From: Rummeliibacillus pycnus
Lineage (GTDB): Bacteria; Bacillota; Bacilli; Bacillales_A; Planococcaceae
NCBI RefSeq assembly: GCF_002884495.1
Contig: NZ_KZ614145.1
Span: 1,812,423-1,876,422, forward strand
Reading direction: 5' to 3'
Length of the DNA stretch: 64,000 bases
Below, piece after piece: positions 8,064 through 17,341 of the stretch. The position numbers and the translations under genes were made by a program. Within the stretch, counting starts at the first letter, position 1. Each line of letters opens with the position of its first letter. A model generated the notes under the pieces. That model saw nothing but the letters and a program-made list of their open reading frames with translations, did no database searches and was not told where the DNA came from.

Positions 8064-9251
8064 TTATCCTGCATATGAGTGTAAACCAGCGATGATTAAA
8101 TTAACTGCTACTAGGTTGAACATAATAATGACAAAACCAATTACAGCAAGCCATGCAGATTTTTCTCCTTGCCATCCTTTTGAAAAACGTAAGTGAAGAA
8201 AAGCAGCATAAAACAACCAAGTAATTAAAGCCCAGACTTCTTTTGGATCCCAACCCCAGAATCGTGACCATGCTTCTTGTGCCCATATCATAGCAAAAAT
8301 TAGTGCACCTAATGTAAATACAGGAAATCCAATTAACACCGAACGATAACCAATTTCGTCTAACAATTGAGAATTTGCACGTTTTGCGAGTGGTTGCAAC
8401 ATTCGCGAAATTGGTTTACGCAAGATTATGCGAAGTAAACCATATAAAATTGTTCCAACTATAATAGACCAGACTACAGTGGTTAATTTTTTGGCATTAA
8501 CAACTGCAGGCATTTCTGCTAATGGTTCCATTTTATCAGGTGACTTAAGTTCATATTTATGCATTCCAAATAATGCAGGGTTGTTATAGACAATTTCTTG
8601 TTGAGCTCCATTCTTGTCAACATAAGTGAAGTTTGCTTTATATCCTAATAGATTGAATGTTGACGATACAATTACAAAACCAAGGACTAAGACTGCTGCA
8701 TACATAACTATTTCTAACCAGATACTACTCTTTGTACGTTTCGTAGTATCTACATTTTTCATCAAATAAATTAATCCCGCAACTGCACTTATTGCTAAAA
8801 TTGATTCACCAATTGCTGCTGTAATAACATGGATATACAGCCAGTAACTTTTAAGTGCTGGAATTAATGGACTAACTTCACGCGGGAACATACTAGCATA
8901 AGCAATAATTAAAATAGCGATTGGTAATGCAAATAAGCCAAGAGCAGATACTCTGTAAATAAAGTAAATTAAGATAAATGCGCCAACAACGAACATACCA
9001 AATGCTGTAGTGAACTCGAACATATTACTTACTGGTGCATGACCAGCATAAATCCATCGAGTTACGAAATAACCAAGGTTTGCTATAAAACCAATGATTG
9101 TAATGGTAATCGCAATTTTACCCCATCTTTTATTTGAAACAGATGCATCTTGTTGTGCTCCTTTTACTGCGCCTCCAAAAAATAGGGTAGCAACTAAATA
9201 CGCGATAAATGCAAAAAATAGTAAAGAACTACTTATATTAATTAAACTCAT
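8064..9251 (-). CDS. resC: Cytochrome c biogenesis protein ResC (CcsA family)
   Basis: The 395-residue polytopic protein has about eight hydrophobic helices. The tryptophan-rich [18 protein letters not shown] signature near residue 330 is the haem-handling WWD-type motif of system II cytochrome c synthases. Together with ResB it moves haem across the membrane and ligates it to apocytochrome c. It overlaps the end of resB by 4 bases (ATGA), a standard coupled arrangement. No missing residues are evident. Confidence 0.95.
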   Translation of the reverse strand: MSLINISSSLLFFAFIAYLVATLFFGGAVKGAQQDASVSNKRWGKIAITITIIGFIANLGYFVTRWIYAGHAPVSNMFEFTTAFGMFVVGAFILIYFIYRVSALGLFALPIAILIIAYASMFPREVSPLIPALKSYWLYIHVITAAIGESILAISAVAGLIYLMKNVDTTKRTKSSIWLEIVMYAAVLVLGFVIVSSTFNLLGYKANFTYVDKNGAQQEIVYNNPALFGMHKYELKSPDKMEPLAEMPAVVNAKKLTTVVWSIIVGTILYGLLRIILRKPISRMLQPLAKRANSQLLDEIGYRSVLIGFPVFTLGALIFAMIWAQEAWSRFWGWDPKEVWALITWLFYAAFLHLRFSKGWQGEKSAWLAVIGFVIIMFNLVAVNLIIAGLHSYAG

Positions 9252-10924
9252 ATAGTATATTCACCATCCTTTTCTTTCTCATGGTCTTCTTTTTGAGGAT
9301 CTTGATCTTGTTGATCAACCCAAGCAGGTAAGTGAGCAAATTCAGTTACTGCATCTAAATCCTTTTTCATGCTAAACCAGTTCTTGTTGGTATGTGCAGC
9401 CAACAAAAGTCGTCCGTCTTTTGTTTTTTGAAGCCACAAACGGCGATGGCTCCAATAAGATCCCATTACTACACCAATCATAAATACAATACCACCAAGT
9501 GCCAAAATAGGAAGCGTTTTATCTTTACGTATAGTTAATCCAGATACATTACGAGTTTCAATACTTCCAAACTTCATTTTATATTTTGTTGTTCCAAGTG
9601 GTTCTAAAGTTTGTCTAATGGCAACAAAACTTGTTTCTCCTTTTGGTGTTTCGGGTGTGTACATTTTAAAAATAAATGCCGGATTATTTGGTATTGGTGA
9701 ATCGGATTGTGGCTCACCATTATCAAAACCCGAAAATGTTGGATAGTAGCCTTTTAGTTCCACTTTTGTTTGATTGTCTAGATGATATACCTTTTTTGGG
9801 TTAGCTAGGTCAATCTTGACTTCACCTAGAGATTCCCCTGTTTTTTTATTGATTAAGTTAAAATTCATTGCTTTCAGCTCATTTAATCTGAAATCCATTT
9901 GGTAAAGTGCATACCCATCATATTTCAATGGTTCATTTACCTTAATTGAGTAGTTTTCTATTTTTTCTAAATTTTTTGTATCTCCGGCTATACTTGCATC
10001 TTTTGATTTGTATAAAATAACATCCGTTTGATAATTTTTAGCGATCGAATTGACCGCAGCCCTCGATTGGTTGAATTCTTTTGATTGCTCATTTTTTTTG
10101 TATGTTTCGAAGGTGAATTTATTACTATGTAGGTAATAACCTTCCATACCGGGAATTGATTCTGTTTCACCTTCACGAATCCATAAAGATTCATCGATAT
10201 AAAAACCTGGCATTAAGCGCAACATAACACCAAAGAGGAAAATAATTAAACCTATGTGATTGATATATGGCCCTGAACGAGCAAAGCGCCCTTTTTCTGC
10301 AAGAAGGACTCCATCTTCTCTACGAACTTTGTATCTTAGTTCTTTCATTTTCTTTTCAGCTAAATCCAATGATTCATCTGCTTGTTGTGAAGTCATAATT
10401 TGTTGCCCATAAATTCGTTGACGTTTCATAAAACTTTCATGCCGCTTTACACGTTGGTTTTTTAACGATTTATAAAGTGGGATACCACGGTCTAGACTCG
10501 CTACGATAATCGAAATAGCAAGTAAACCAATTAATGTTTGGAACCACCATGAGCTATATATATCGGATAACCCTAAATTGTAATAGATTTTGCCGAACGT
10601 ACCATAGTTGTCGATGTATGCTTGTTTTACATCTTCACCTTGCATGACATTTACATAAACAACTTGAGGTAAAAATGTACCAATAGCTGCTGCTACTAAA
10701 GTAATCACTATTAATGCAACACCGATTTTTACACTAGAGAAGAAGTTCCAAATCTTATCAATCATTGTCTTATTATATGTTTTTGAACGGATCGCCCTTC
10801 CTTCATATCTCATATCAACGATCTTTTGATTTTTTTCTTCCTCAGTAAGAGGTCGTCCACATTTTTCACATAGATGAGTACCTTCGGGATTTGCATGACC
10901 ACATTCACAAGTAATATTTTTCAT
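9248..10924 (-). CDS. resB: Cytochrome c biogenesis protein ResB
   Basis: The 558-residue membrane protein is the partner of ResC in system II cytochrome c maturation. It begins with a short zinc-ribbon-like segment ([19 protein letters not shown], four Cys) also found in B. subtilis ResB. Hydrophobic helices follow near residues 70-90, 130-150 and 225-245, then a large extracytoplasmic domain (about 245-480) and a last helix near 485-505. The motif [20 protein letters not shown] precedes helix three and is diagnostic. It sits 16 bases behind resA and overlaps resC. Confidence 0.95.
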   Translation of the reverse strand: MKNITCECGHANPEGTHLCEKCGRPLTEEEKNQKIVDMRYEGRAIRSKTYNKTMIDKIWNFFSSVKIGVALIVITLVAAAIGTFLPQVVYVNVMQGEDVKQAYIDNYGTFGKIYYNLGLSDIYSSWWFQTLIGLLAISIIVASLDRGIPLYKSLKNQRVKRHESFMKRQRIYGQQIMTSQQADESLDLAEKKMKELRYKVRREDGVLLAEKGRFARSGPYINHIGLIIFLFGVMLRLMPGFYIDESLWIREGETESIPGMEGYYLHSNKFTFETYKKNEQSKEFNQSRAAVNSIAKNYQTDVILYKSKDASIAGDTKNLEKIENYSIKVNEPLKYDGYALYQMDFRLNELKAMNFNLINKKTGESLGEVKIDLANPKKVYHLDNQTKVELKGYYPTFSGFDNGEPQSDSPIPNNPAFIFKMYTPETPKGETSFVAIRQTLEPLGTTKYKMKFGSIETRNVSGLTIRKDKTLPILALGGIVFMIGVVMGSYWSHRRLWLQKTKDGRLLLAAHTNKNWFSMKKDLDAVTEFAHLPAWVDQQDQDPQKEDHEKEKDGEYTI

Positions 10925-10940
10925 CCTTTAGAACCCCTTC

Positions 10941-11471
10941 TTATGGTTTAATACTTGTTAGGTATTTCTTAATATCTGTTTCCGTCATTTCTCCTGTTAT
11001 AATTCTTGCTATTTTACCCTCTTTGTCTACTAATACTGTAGTTGGTAATGGATCAACATTATAAACCCTCATAACACTCTTTGTTTTGTCAAGTAAAATT
11101 GGAAACTTGACTCCAAGTTTATCCGTATAGCTTGAAACTTCTAAATCAGGTTGAGCAATATTAATACCTAAAATTTGAATACCTTGGCCTTTAAATTGTT
11201 TGTACTGATCATTAATGGCTGGCATTTCCCTTTTACAAGGTTTACACCATGTTCCCCAGAAATTCAATAAGACCCCTTGACCTTTATAATCTGATAATTT
11301 ATGTGTCTTACCATCTAAATCTACTAATGAAAAATTGGGTGCATCGTCGCCTACTTTTAATAGTTGTACGTCATCATTATGAGCAGCGTTATACACTGTA
11401 TAGATAATAGCTGCAACTAGAACAGCTAAAATGATCAACCGTGTATAAAATCTCTTTTGTTTTTTCTCCAT
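10941..11471 (-). CDS. resA: Thiol-disulfide oxidoreductase ResA
   Basis: The 176-residue membrane-tethered thioredoxin-fold protein keeps the apocytochrome c haem-binding cysteines reduced. An N-terminal anchor (about 8-28) is followed by the TlpA/ResA fold with active site WGTWCKPCKRE and the cis-proline region VDPLPTTVLVD. The B. subtilis protein has CEPC; here it is CKPC, which may shift its pKa. It is the first gene of resABC. AAGGAGG lies 13 bases ahead of the ATG, a rather long spacing. Confidence 0.93.
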   Translation of the reverse strand: MEKKQKRFYTRLIILAVLVAAIIYTVYNAAHNDDVQLLKVGDDAPNFSLVDLDGKTHKLSDYKGQGVLLNFWGTWCKPCKREMPAINDQYKQFKGQGIQILGINIAQPDLEVSSYTDKLGVKFPILLDKTKSVMRVYNVDPLPTTVLVDKEGKIARIITGEMTETDIKKYLTSIKP

Positions 11472-11515
11472 TGTAAGTAGTAAGCCTCCTTAGTCCGACA
11501 CAAACAATCTACTCC

Positions 11516-11568
11516 ATTATAACAAATTATGGGTTATTTACTTATATATATATGATAGGTTTGTGAAT
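11516..11568 (-). promoter_or_regulatory. resA promoter with ResD-like site
   Basis: On the minus strand a TATAAT -10 box lies 45 bases ahead of resA with no good -35 box, as expected for an activated promoter. About 40 bases further upstream, TTTGTGAAT (11560-11568, read on the plus strand) matches the ResD-binding motif known from B. subtilis. Its position is near -50. ResD autoactivation of resABC is a reasonable inference. Confidence 0.5.
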
Positions 11569-11579
11569 CTTTTGTAACA

Positions 11580-11608
11580 ACAGGTAAAATCTAGCCGATT
11601 TTACCTGT
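11580..11608 (-). terminator. Terminator overlapping the rluB stop
   Basis: ACAGGTAAAATC and GATTTTACCTGT form a perfect 12-pair stem with a five-base loop, which contains the last codons of rluB. It separates rluB from the res promoter. Confidence 0.75.
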
Positions 11609-12322
11609 TTCAGATAGAACACGAAGTTGTTTTACTTCATGTGCTGTTAATTCACGTGATTCACCTGCATTCAATCCGTGTAAACCTAGAAATGCAAATT
11701 GTTCACGTTTAAGTTTTAGCACTGGACAACCAACTGCTTCAAACATGCGTCGTACTTGTCGATTACGACCTTCATGAATTGTAATGGCTATAATTGATTT
11801 TCCTTGTTCTCTATTTGAAGAAAGTACTTTTACTTTAGCTGGAGCAGTCTTTCCATCTTCTAGCATAATTCCTCGTTCTAATTTTCGAAGATTTTCTTTA
11901 CTTAGAAAACCTTTTACTTTTGCCACATACGTCTTATCGATGTTATAACGGGGATGTGTTAATAGATTTGAAAAATCGCCGTCATTCGTCAAAAGTAATA
12001 CGCCCGAAGTATCGTAATCTAATCGACCGACTGGAAAGATTCTTTGTTCAACATGTGGGAATAAATCCACTACAGTTTTTCGTCCACGATCATCAGAAAC
12101 TGCAGAAATTACACCTCTTGGTTTATATAATAAATAGTAAACCTTTTCTTCTTTTTCAATTTTAATACCTTCTACCTCGATTGAGTCTGAAGCAGAAACT
12201 TTTTTACCAAGCTCTCGAACCACTTGACCATTTACTTTTACTTTACCTTCTATTATTAATTCCTCTGCTTTTCTTCTTGAAGCAATGCCAGCATGAGCAA
12301 TCACTTTCTGTAGTCTTTCCAT
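11591..12322 (-). CDS. rluB: 23S rRNA pseudouridine synthase RluB
   Basis: The 243-residue protein has an N-terminal S4 RNA-binding domain (about 1-60: MERLQKVIAHAGIASRRKAEELI) and an RsuA/RluB-type catalytic domain. Catalytic Asp lies in GRLDYDTSGVLLLTNDGDF, with the typical EGRNRQVRRMFEAVGCPVLKL near the C-terminus. It converts a uridine in helix 89-93 of 23S rRNA to pseudouridine. Its place just before resA is conserved in B. subtilis (ypuL). There the spmA and spmB genes precede it; here dacB does directly. A terminator ahead of it means it has its own promoter in 12323-12459. Confidence 0.93.
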   Translation of the reverse strand: MERLQKVIAHAGIASRRKAEELIIEGKVKVNGQVVRELGKKVSASDSIEVEGIKIEKEEKVYYLLYKPRGVISAVSDDRGRKTVVDLFPHVEQRIFPVGRLDYDTSGVLLLTNDGDFSNLLTHPRYNIDKTYVAKVKGFLSKENLRKLERGIMLEDGKTAPAKVKVLSSNREQGKSIIAITIHEGRNRQVRRMFEAVGCPVLKLKREQFAFLGLHGLNAGESRELTAHEVKQLRVLSETGKIG

Positions 12323-12459
12323 TTGGTCACCTCATTAAACTTATTGCTAATAGCCTTCAAAAATTATTGCATATTTTTGCTAATAATAAAAGTATTAGAA
12401 ACTATACTATTGATTTGAAAGAGTCAGTAAGTAAATTTGATTTAAATTTTTGAAATAAC

Positions 12460-12495
12460 AAAAAACATTCAGATGAGACCATCTGAATGTTTTTC
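12460..12495 (-). terminator. Terminator of dacB
   Basis: AAAACATTCAGATG and CATCTGAATGTTTT pair around a four-base loop with T-runs on both sides, 35 bases after the dacB stop. Confidence 0.85.
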
Positions 12496-12530
12496 GGCGA
12501 CAAACTAACTGCTCTTTTTGCAGTATATTG

Positions 12531-13529
12531 TTACTTCCAAATCATGTGAACAGGTTCTTCAATTAAGGGTTGTCCGTCGAGATAAAACGACCAAACTCCG
12601 ATATCACCTTGTGCAATCCGTGGCATTCTTAAGATGGATTTCACCTTTTTTTCTTCTTCTCTTGAAATCAGTGCATAAACAGGATGATCCAATTCAACTT
12701 GTAAATCATCTCTTACTTGATATAACCCCTGTTTTGCCAATAATCTCTTATCATATTTTTGAAAGGCACTTTCTGCAAAGCTTGCATGTACTTCCCAGTC
12801 ATTTGACTCATTCAATGTTACAACAATTACTCGCTTACCATCTTTTTCAAAATAAGTTGCGAGCGTACGACCTGCAACTTTTGTGAAACCTGTTTTACCA
12901 GCAATTGCATATTTATTGTAATGTAGAAGTTTGTGTTTATTTTTCCAAACAGTGGGATTTTGCAAATCATTTTTGTAATATTTTGCAGTAGCTATTTTCT
13001 TGAACTTTTCATCCATCATACCAATTCTTAACATTTGAGCTGTGTCATATGCAGATGATAAATGCTTTTCATGATGGAGACCTGATGGATTTTCAAAATA
13101 AGTATCCGATAAACCATATAAAATCGCATAGTCATTCATCAATTTTACAAATCCTCCTACTGAACCACCTACTTCTTCTGCAATTGCTGTAGCAGCATCG
13201 TTACCCGATCGCAAAAGTAAACCGTTTAGTAATGTTTTTAACGTAGTCTTTTCACCTTCAACAAGATATATTGAAGAACCCTCACTTAATGTTGCTTTTT
13301 TTGAGATCGTTGTTTCAGTGTTTAAATCTGCTTCTTTAATCGCAACAAAAGCAGTCCACATTTTGGTTAGACTAGCGATTGGTAGTCTTTCGTGTTCATT
13401 CATGCCCATTAACAATCTTCCTGTATCTGCATCAATTACTGCATAGGAACTTGTAGCTGCTTCTGCTGTTTTTTCAAATGGCATTAATACAATAATACAA
13501 CTCAATACAACACCAATCCATCGACGCAA
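12531..13529 (-). CDS. dacB: D-alanyl-D-alanine carboxypeptidase DacB (sporulation PBP5*)
   Basis: The 332-residue exported serine DD-carboxypeptidase trims peptide side chains in spore cortex peptidoglycan. It has a signal peptide ending near AEAA (residue 25), then the three penicillin-binding motifs SLTK (Ser53), SGN (108-110) and KTG (212-214). Position after scpB and strong matches (NPSGLH, VWKNKHKLL, NDWE) point to DacB rather than DacF. It is about 50 residues shorter than B. subtilis DacB and stops where the family's C-terminal amphipathic membrane anchor would begin, so attachment to the membrane may differ. The start is TTG with AAAGGAG at good spacing. Confidence 0.88.
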   Translation of the reverse strand: MRRWIGVVLSCIIVLMPFEKTAEAATSSYAVIDADTGRLLMGMNEHERLPIASLTKMWTAFVAIKEADLNTETTISKKATLSEGSSIYLVEGEKTTLKTLLNGLLLRSGNDAATAIAEEVGGSVGGFVKLMNDYAILYGLSDTYFENPSGLHHEKHLSSAYDTAQMLRIGMMDEKFKKIATAKYYKNDLQNPTVWKNKHKLLHYNKYAIAGKTGFTKVAGRTLATYFEKDGKRVIVVTLNESNDWEVHASFAESAFQKYDKRLLAKQGLYQVRDDLQVELDHPVYALISREEEKKVKSILRMPRIAQGDIGVWSFYLDGQPLIEEPVHMIWK

Positions 13530-13548
13530 AATTTCACTCCTTTAGCGA

Positions 13549-14148
13549 TCATTCTGTTTGAGGTTCTTGAAATGCTTCTTGGAACTTAGACATAAACAAA
13601 TCTGGCTGTTCGTCTAATTCAGCAACTCCCTTTTCTGGAAGTTCAGGCAATTCGTTAATATTCTTCATACCAAAATAATTCAAGAATTCTTTTGTTGTAC
13701 CATATAAAATGGCACGGCCAGTACCTTCAGCTCGCCCAACTTCATGTACTAAACCTCTTGCACTTAAAGTATGTAACGCTCTTTCACTTTTTACACCTCT
13801 TAAATCATCAATTTCTACACGTGTAATTGGTTGTTTATATGCTATTATCGCTAATACTTCAAGTGATGCTTGTGATAATGATTGACTCGGAGGATTTTCT
13901 ACTAATTTTTGGATCAAATCTGCATGTTCAGGATTGGAAATAAGTTGGAAAGTACCTGCCAATTCTTTTATCATGATTCCTCTGTTTTCTTGTTCTTCAT
14001 AATTTACCATCATTTGTTGTAAGGCTTCTGAGATTTCTTCTTCATTTGTTTCCGTTATCATTGAAAGCTGTTGGATTGTTAATCCGTCTTCTCCGATGAC
14101 GAAAAGAAGACTCTCAATTTTGCTCATCAATCGACTCAAGTTGTTCAT
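13549..14148 (-). CDS. scpB: Chromosome segregation and condensation protein ScpB
   Basis: The 199-residue kleisin-associated protein has two winged-helix units and forms the bacterial condensin with Smc and ScpA. Recognisable stretches are IESLLFVIGEDGLTIQQL at the N-terminus and SLEVLAIIAYKQPITRVEID with GRAEGTGRAILYGTT in the middle. The gene overlaps the end of scpA by 35 bases. GGAAGGAAG is spaced for the ATG at 14148; a second ATG at 14127 has no such site. ScpA-ScpB coupling is usual. Confidence 0.94.
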   Translation of the reverse strand: MNNLSRLMSKIESLLFVIGEDGLTIQQLSMITETNEEEISEALQQMMVNYEEQENRGIMIKELAGTFQLISNPEHADLIQKLVENPPSQSLSQASLEVLAIIAYKQPITRVEIDDLRGVKSERALHTLSARGLVHEVGRAEGTGRAILYGTTKEFLNYFGMKNINELPELPEKGVAELDEQPDLFMSKFQEAFQEPQTE

Positions 14149-14899
14149 CTGTTATTTCTTCCTTCCGTAAAATCACCGTTAAATCCGCAAAATTATTTTC
14201 TTGTTCAACGGCTACCACTTGCCGCTTCATAAGTTCTAAAAGAGATAAAAACGTTACAACAAGTGTTCCCTTATCTTCATAAGGAAATAAATCAAAGAAA
14301 TCTGCACGTCCATGGAATGATTTTAACACACCAATAACTGATCGCATTTGGTCTTTGATGGATATGTCTTGCTTTGTTACTTTTGTTGTAAGCGGTGCTT
14401 TTAACCTTTTGCGGTTTAGCATTTTTTGAAATGCTGCTACCAAATCGTAGACATTCACAGAAGTATCAAACAATACTAATTGTTCATCAGGCATATATTC
14501 GGATAAATCTGCTGGAGGTCTTGTAAAATATTTTGTACGGGTTGTTTCCATTTCTTTTAAATTTATAGCTGCTTCTTTAAATTTCCGATATTCTATTAAT
14601 CTTGCTACAAGTTCATCACGAGGGTCTGGTTCATCTACTTCAAATTCTTCATCATCAAGCTCCCCTTCGTGAATTGGCAATAGCATTTTACTTTTAATGG
14701 CCAGCAATGTAGCTGCCATTACTAAATATTCGCTTGCTTCATTAAGCTCTAAAACTTGCATCGCTTGAATATGCTCCATATACTGTGCAGTAAGCTCGGC
14801 CATAGGGATGTCATATATATCAATTTCCAAACGATGGATTAAATGTAATAATAAATCGAGAGGACCTTCAAAAGCCTCTAATTTTACTTCATACGACAT
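14114..14899 (-). CDS. scpA: Chromosome segregation and condensation protein ScpA
   Basis: The 261-residue kleisin bridges the Smc heads. The N-terminal signature YEVKLEAFEGPLDLLLHLI and the following EIDIYDIPMAELTAQY are diagnostic. The middle is charged and flexible, and the C-terminal winged helix (about 185-255) includes LVVTFLSLLELMKR. It heads the scpA-scpB-dacB transcription unit and diverges from ypuF. Confidence 0.95.
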   Translation of the reverse strand: MSYEVKLEAFEGPLDLLLHLIHRLEIDIYDIPMAELTAQYMEHIQAMQVLELNEASEYLVMAATLLAIKSKMLLPIHEGELDDEEFEVDEPDPRDELVARLIEYRKFKEAAINLKEMETTRTKYFTRPPADLSEYMPDEQLVLFDTSVNVYDLVAAFQKMLNRKRLKAPLTTKVTKQDISIKDQMRSVIGVLKSFHGRADFFDLFPYEDKGTLVVTFLSLLELMKRQVVAVEQENNFADLTVILRKEEITDEQLESIDEQN

Positions 14900-14955
14900 A
14901 ATTAACCACCTGACAATTTATCTTCAAAATTTAGTATAGAGGAAAGGTGAATAAA

Positions 14956-15456
14956 ATGCATCCAATGCATCACCCTTTATTTATCCAATTTCTTGCTTAT
15001 TTCAACGGCAATCAAGATTATTTTGAATGCCATGAAGTTTTAGAGGAGTATTGGAAAGAGGTAGCTCCACGAGAAAAAATACACCCACTTACAGGATGGA
15101 TACAATTAGCAACTGGTCTTTATCATTGGAGACGTGGAAATTTTAAAGGGGCACATACTATTTTAAAAAAGGCAGAACGTACATTAACTGCTTCTATATA
15201 TGGTCCGTTCTTAGAAGAAATTAATACGTTAAATTTGTTAAATCAACTACATCTAGCTCAAAAAAAAGTAAATAATCATGACCCTTATCAATCTTGGTAT
15301 ATTGAGATAACCTCTCCAATTTTAAAATCAAAAGTAGATGACTTTATAGCCTCTTTGCCTCCATCGGATTCGAATTTTATACAAAATAAACATATGCTTA
15401 GAGATCGTTCAGATATTCTATTCGCACGTCAACAAAAAAGAAGAAGCAGACATTAA
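14956..15456 (+). CDS. ypuF: DUF309 family protein (YpuF)
   Basis: The 166-residue protein of unknown function matches DUF309. Its signature F..GN.DYFECHEVLEEYWK lies near residues 13-35 and GWIQLATGLYHWRRGN follows. The conserved His and Glu residues might bind metal, but no activity is established. Divergent pairing with scpA is conserved in B. subtilis. The frame begins with a GTG at 14947, but GAGGAAAGG is spaced for the ATG at 14956. Its 3' end overlaps the ribT stop by 4 bases, tail to tail. Confidence 0.85.
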   Translation: MHPMHHPLFIQFLAYFNGNQDYFECHEVLEEYWKEVAPREKIHPLTGWIQLATGLYHWRRGNFKGAHTILKKAERTLTASIYGPFLEEINTLNLLNQLHLAQKKVNNHDPYQSWYIEITSPILKSKVDDFIASLPPSDSNFIQNKHMLRDRSDILFARQQKRRSRH

Positions 15457-15824
15457 TACTTTTTGTCTGCTTCTTCTAACATCGTTAGACATTTTTGGAT
15501 AAATGGTTCAGTTAAAGAATCAGGTTCGATTGAACCACATACATCCATCTCTGAAAGCTGTCGAATCATTTCTACTCCAAGACCTTCACCACGATGAGAA
15601 GGGTCTACTGATATATGTCTAACAATCCATTGACTATCTTTGATCTCTACACCAACTAGACCGATAGTATCTTCTGCTTGTTTCCATAAAAACAGTTGCC
15701 AGTTTGGATCAGAATTATATTGACAAATCGTCTCTTGTAGCTTTTTTACGTCTTTATGATCAGGCATAAAGGACAAGAGTCCCATTGCAATTTTTTCGTA
15801 TGCTTTCTTATAACGACATAACAT
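15453..15824 (-). CDS. ribT: RibT, GNAT-type acetyltransferase of the riboflavin cluster
   Basis: The 123-residue GNAT-fold protein closely follows B. subtilis RibT (RYKK..EKIAMGLLSFMP at the start, RHISVDPSHRGEGLGVEMI for the acetyl-CoA loop). In B. subtilis ribT closes the ribDEAHT operon, and its substrate is unknown. Here the four biosynthetic genes are absent from the neighbourhood and ribT stands alone between ypuF and lysA. It has no FMN riboswitch of its own. Confidence 0.85.
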   Translation of the reverse strand: MLCRYKKAYEKIAMGLLSFMPDHKDVKKLQETICQYNSDPNWQLFLWKQAEDTIGLVGVEIKDSQWIVRHISVDPSHRGEGLGVEMIRQLSEMDVCGSIEPDSLTEPFIQKCLTMLEEADKKY

Positions 15825-15909
15825 ATATTAGATCCCTCTTTTTTTGCCTTTAAATATCCTTGAATATCCTACACGAAAAGCAAAAAATACGCAAATTTTT
15901 TCCCATTAT

Positions 15910-16011
15910 TTAGGACATTGAGTTTGGTGCTATTAAAAGCCAATATATTATACCCCATATACCTGATATTATTAGTAATGTTATTAATAAAATAATATTA
16001 CTTTTTTTCAA
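15910..16011 (-). CDS. 33-residue single-pass membrane peptide behind lysA
   Basis: A short frame starts at a TTG only 7 bases after the lysA stop. GGAAGGGGG, which spans the last codons of lysA, makes a strong ribosome binding site about ten bases before it. The peptide opens KKSN, runs through one hydrophobic helix of about 22 residues (IILLITLLIISGIWGIIYW) and ends IAPNSMS. The positive-inside pattern (Lys-Lys then helix) suggests an N-in orientation. No homologue is recalled. It is most likely co-translated with lysA. It could be chance coding in AT-rich DNA, but the site, spacing and helix argue for a gene. Confidence 0.6.
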   Translation of the reverse strand: MKKSNIILLITLLIISGIWGIIYWLLIAPNSMS

Positions 16012-16018
16012 AGTGAGG

Positions 16019-17335
16019 TTACCCCCTTCCAATTGTTAACGGAAGGTCTAGCTTTACAAGGTCTTCATAACTTTCACGTTTGACAGCTAACTGATGTTCA
16101 CCGTTTTCAACGAATACAACAGCTGGTCTAGGTATTCGATTATAGTTACTCGCCATAGAATAACCATATGCACCCGTACAAAATGTCGCAAGAATATCGT
16201 TTGGCTTTGCTTCTGGAAGATTAATGTTTTCAATTAGTTTATCACCAGATTCACATAATTTTCCGGCAATCGTGTAAGTCTCTGTAGTAGGTTGTGACAT
16301 TTTGTTAGCAATAACCGCATTATATTTAGCGTCATATAGAGCAGGTCTGATATTATCAGACATACCTCCATCAACTGCCAAATACTTACGTGTATTTGGG
16401 ACTTCTTTTTGTGAACCTATTGTATATAGAGTTGTACCTGCATCACCCACTAATGAACGTCCTGGTTCAATCCAAATTTCTGGCATCGGTATATTTAACT
16501 TTTTTGCTTCTTCTTTCACTGTTTTAATCATATCATCGACATATATAGCAGGTTCTAATGGCTCATCTTCATCCGTATAACGAATCCCAAATCCTCCACC
16601 TAAATTTAACACAGTCGTGTGGAATTGATATTTTTCTTGCCATTCTCCCATTTTATCCGCAAGCTTTTTAGCAGCTAAGCGAAATGCTGCTGTATCAAAA
16701 ATTTGAGAACCAATATGGCAATGCATTCCTTGTAATTCTAAAAATGGATCATTGAATAACTCTTTGAAGGCAGCATCAGCTTGACCATTATTTAAATCAA
16801 AACCAAATTTTGAATCTGATTGACCAGTAGTAATAAAATCATGTGTATGGGCTTCTACACCAGGAGTTACTCGAATTAGTACATGCATTTTTTGTTTTCT
16901 TTGTGTAGATAATTTTTTCAATACATCAATTTCATAAAAATTATCTATCACAATACATCCAATTTTAGATTCAAATGCAAATTCTAATTCTTGTAAGCTC
17001 TTATTATTTCCATGAAAATGGATTTTTTCGCTTGGGAATCCTGCTTGTATTGCAGTAAATAACTCTCCACCTGAAACTACGTCAACAGATAATCCTTCTT
17101 GTGTAGCAACTTGATAAATCGCAACACTTGAAAAGGCTTTACTAGCATATGCAACTTGTGCTGAAACGGAAGCCTTTTTAAACGTATCGATAAAGCCACG
17201 CGCTCTTTTTCTAAATAATGCGAGGTCATAAACAAAAAGTGGCGTTCCATATATGTTAGCTAATTCTATAGTATCTACACCACCGATAGATAAATGGTCA
17301 TTATCTGTAATTGTTTGTGTTCCGTATAAATGCAT
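16019..17335 (-). CDS. lysA: Diaminopimelate decarboxylase
   Basis: The 438-residue PLP enzyme converts meso-diaminopimelate to lysine. It is a fold-III decarboxylase with the PLP lysine in AYASKAFSS (about residue 62), HIGSQIFD, the phosphate-binding GGGFGIRY, EPGRSLVGDAG, and the second-subunit Cys in LCESGD. Position after spoVAF is as in B. subtilis. AGGAGA lies 7 bases before the ATG and is the right arm of an 11-bp perfect inverted repeat (17342-17417). The leader could therefore fold and hide the ribosome binding site. Confidence 0.95.
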   Translation of the reverse strand: MHLYGTQTITDNDHLSIGGVDTIELANIYGTPLFVYDLALFRKRARGFIDTFKKASVSAQVAYASKAFSSVAIYQVATQEGLSVDVVSGGELFTAIQAGFPSEKIHFHGNNKSLQELEFAFESKIGCIVIDNFYEIDVLKKLSTQRKQKMHVLIRVTPGVEAHTHDFITTGQSDSKFGFDLNNGQADAAFKELFNDPFLELQGMHCHIGSQIFDTAAFRLAAKKLADKMGEWQEKYQFHTTVLNLGGGFGIRYTDEDEPLEPAIYVDDMIKTVKEEAKKLNIPMPEIWIEPGRSLVGDAGTTLYTIGSQKEVPNTRKYLAVDGGMSDNIRPALYDAKYNAVIANKMSQPTTETYTIAGKLCESGDKLIENINLPEAKPNDILATFCTGAYGYSMASNYNRIPRPAVVFVENGEHQLAVKRESYEDLVKLDLPLTIGRG

Positions 17336-17341
17336 CCAATC

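Noticed and set aside
12181-12453. Plus-strand Leu-rich frame opposite rluB
   Set aside because: Shadow of the rluB coding strand; no ribosome binding site.
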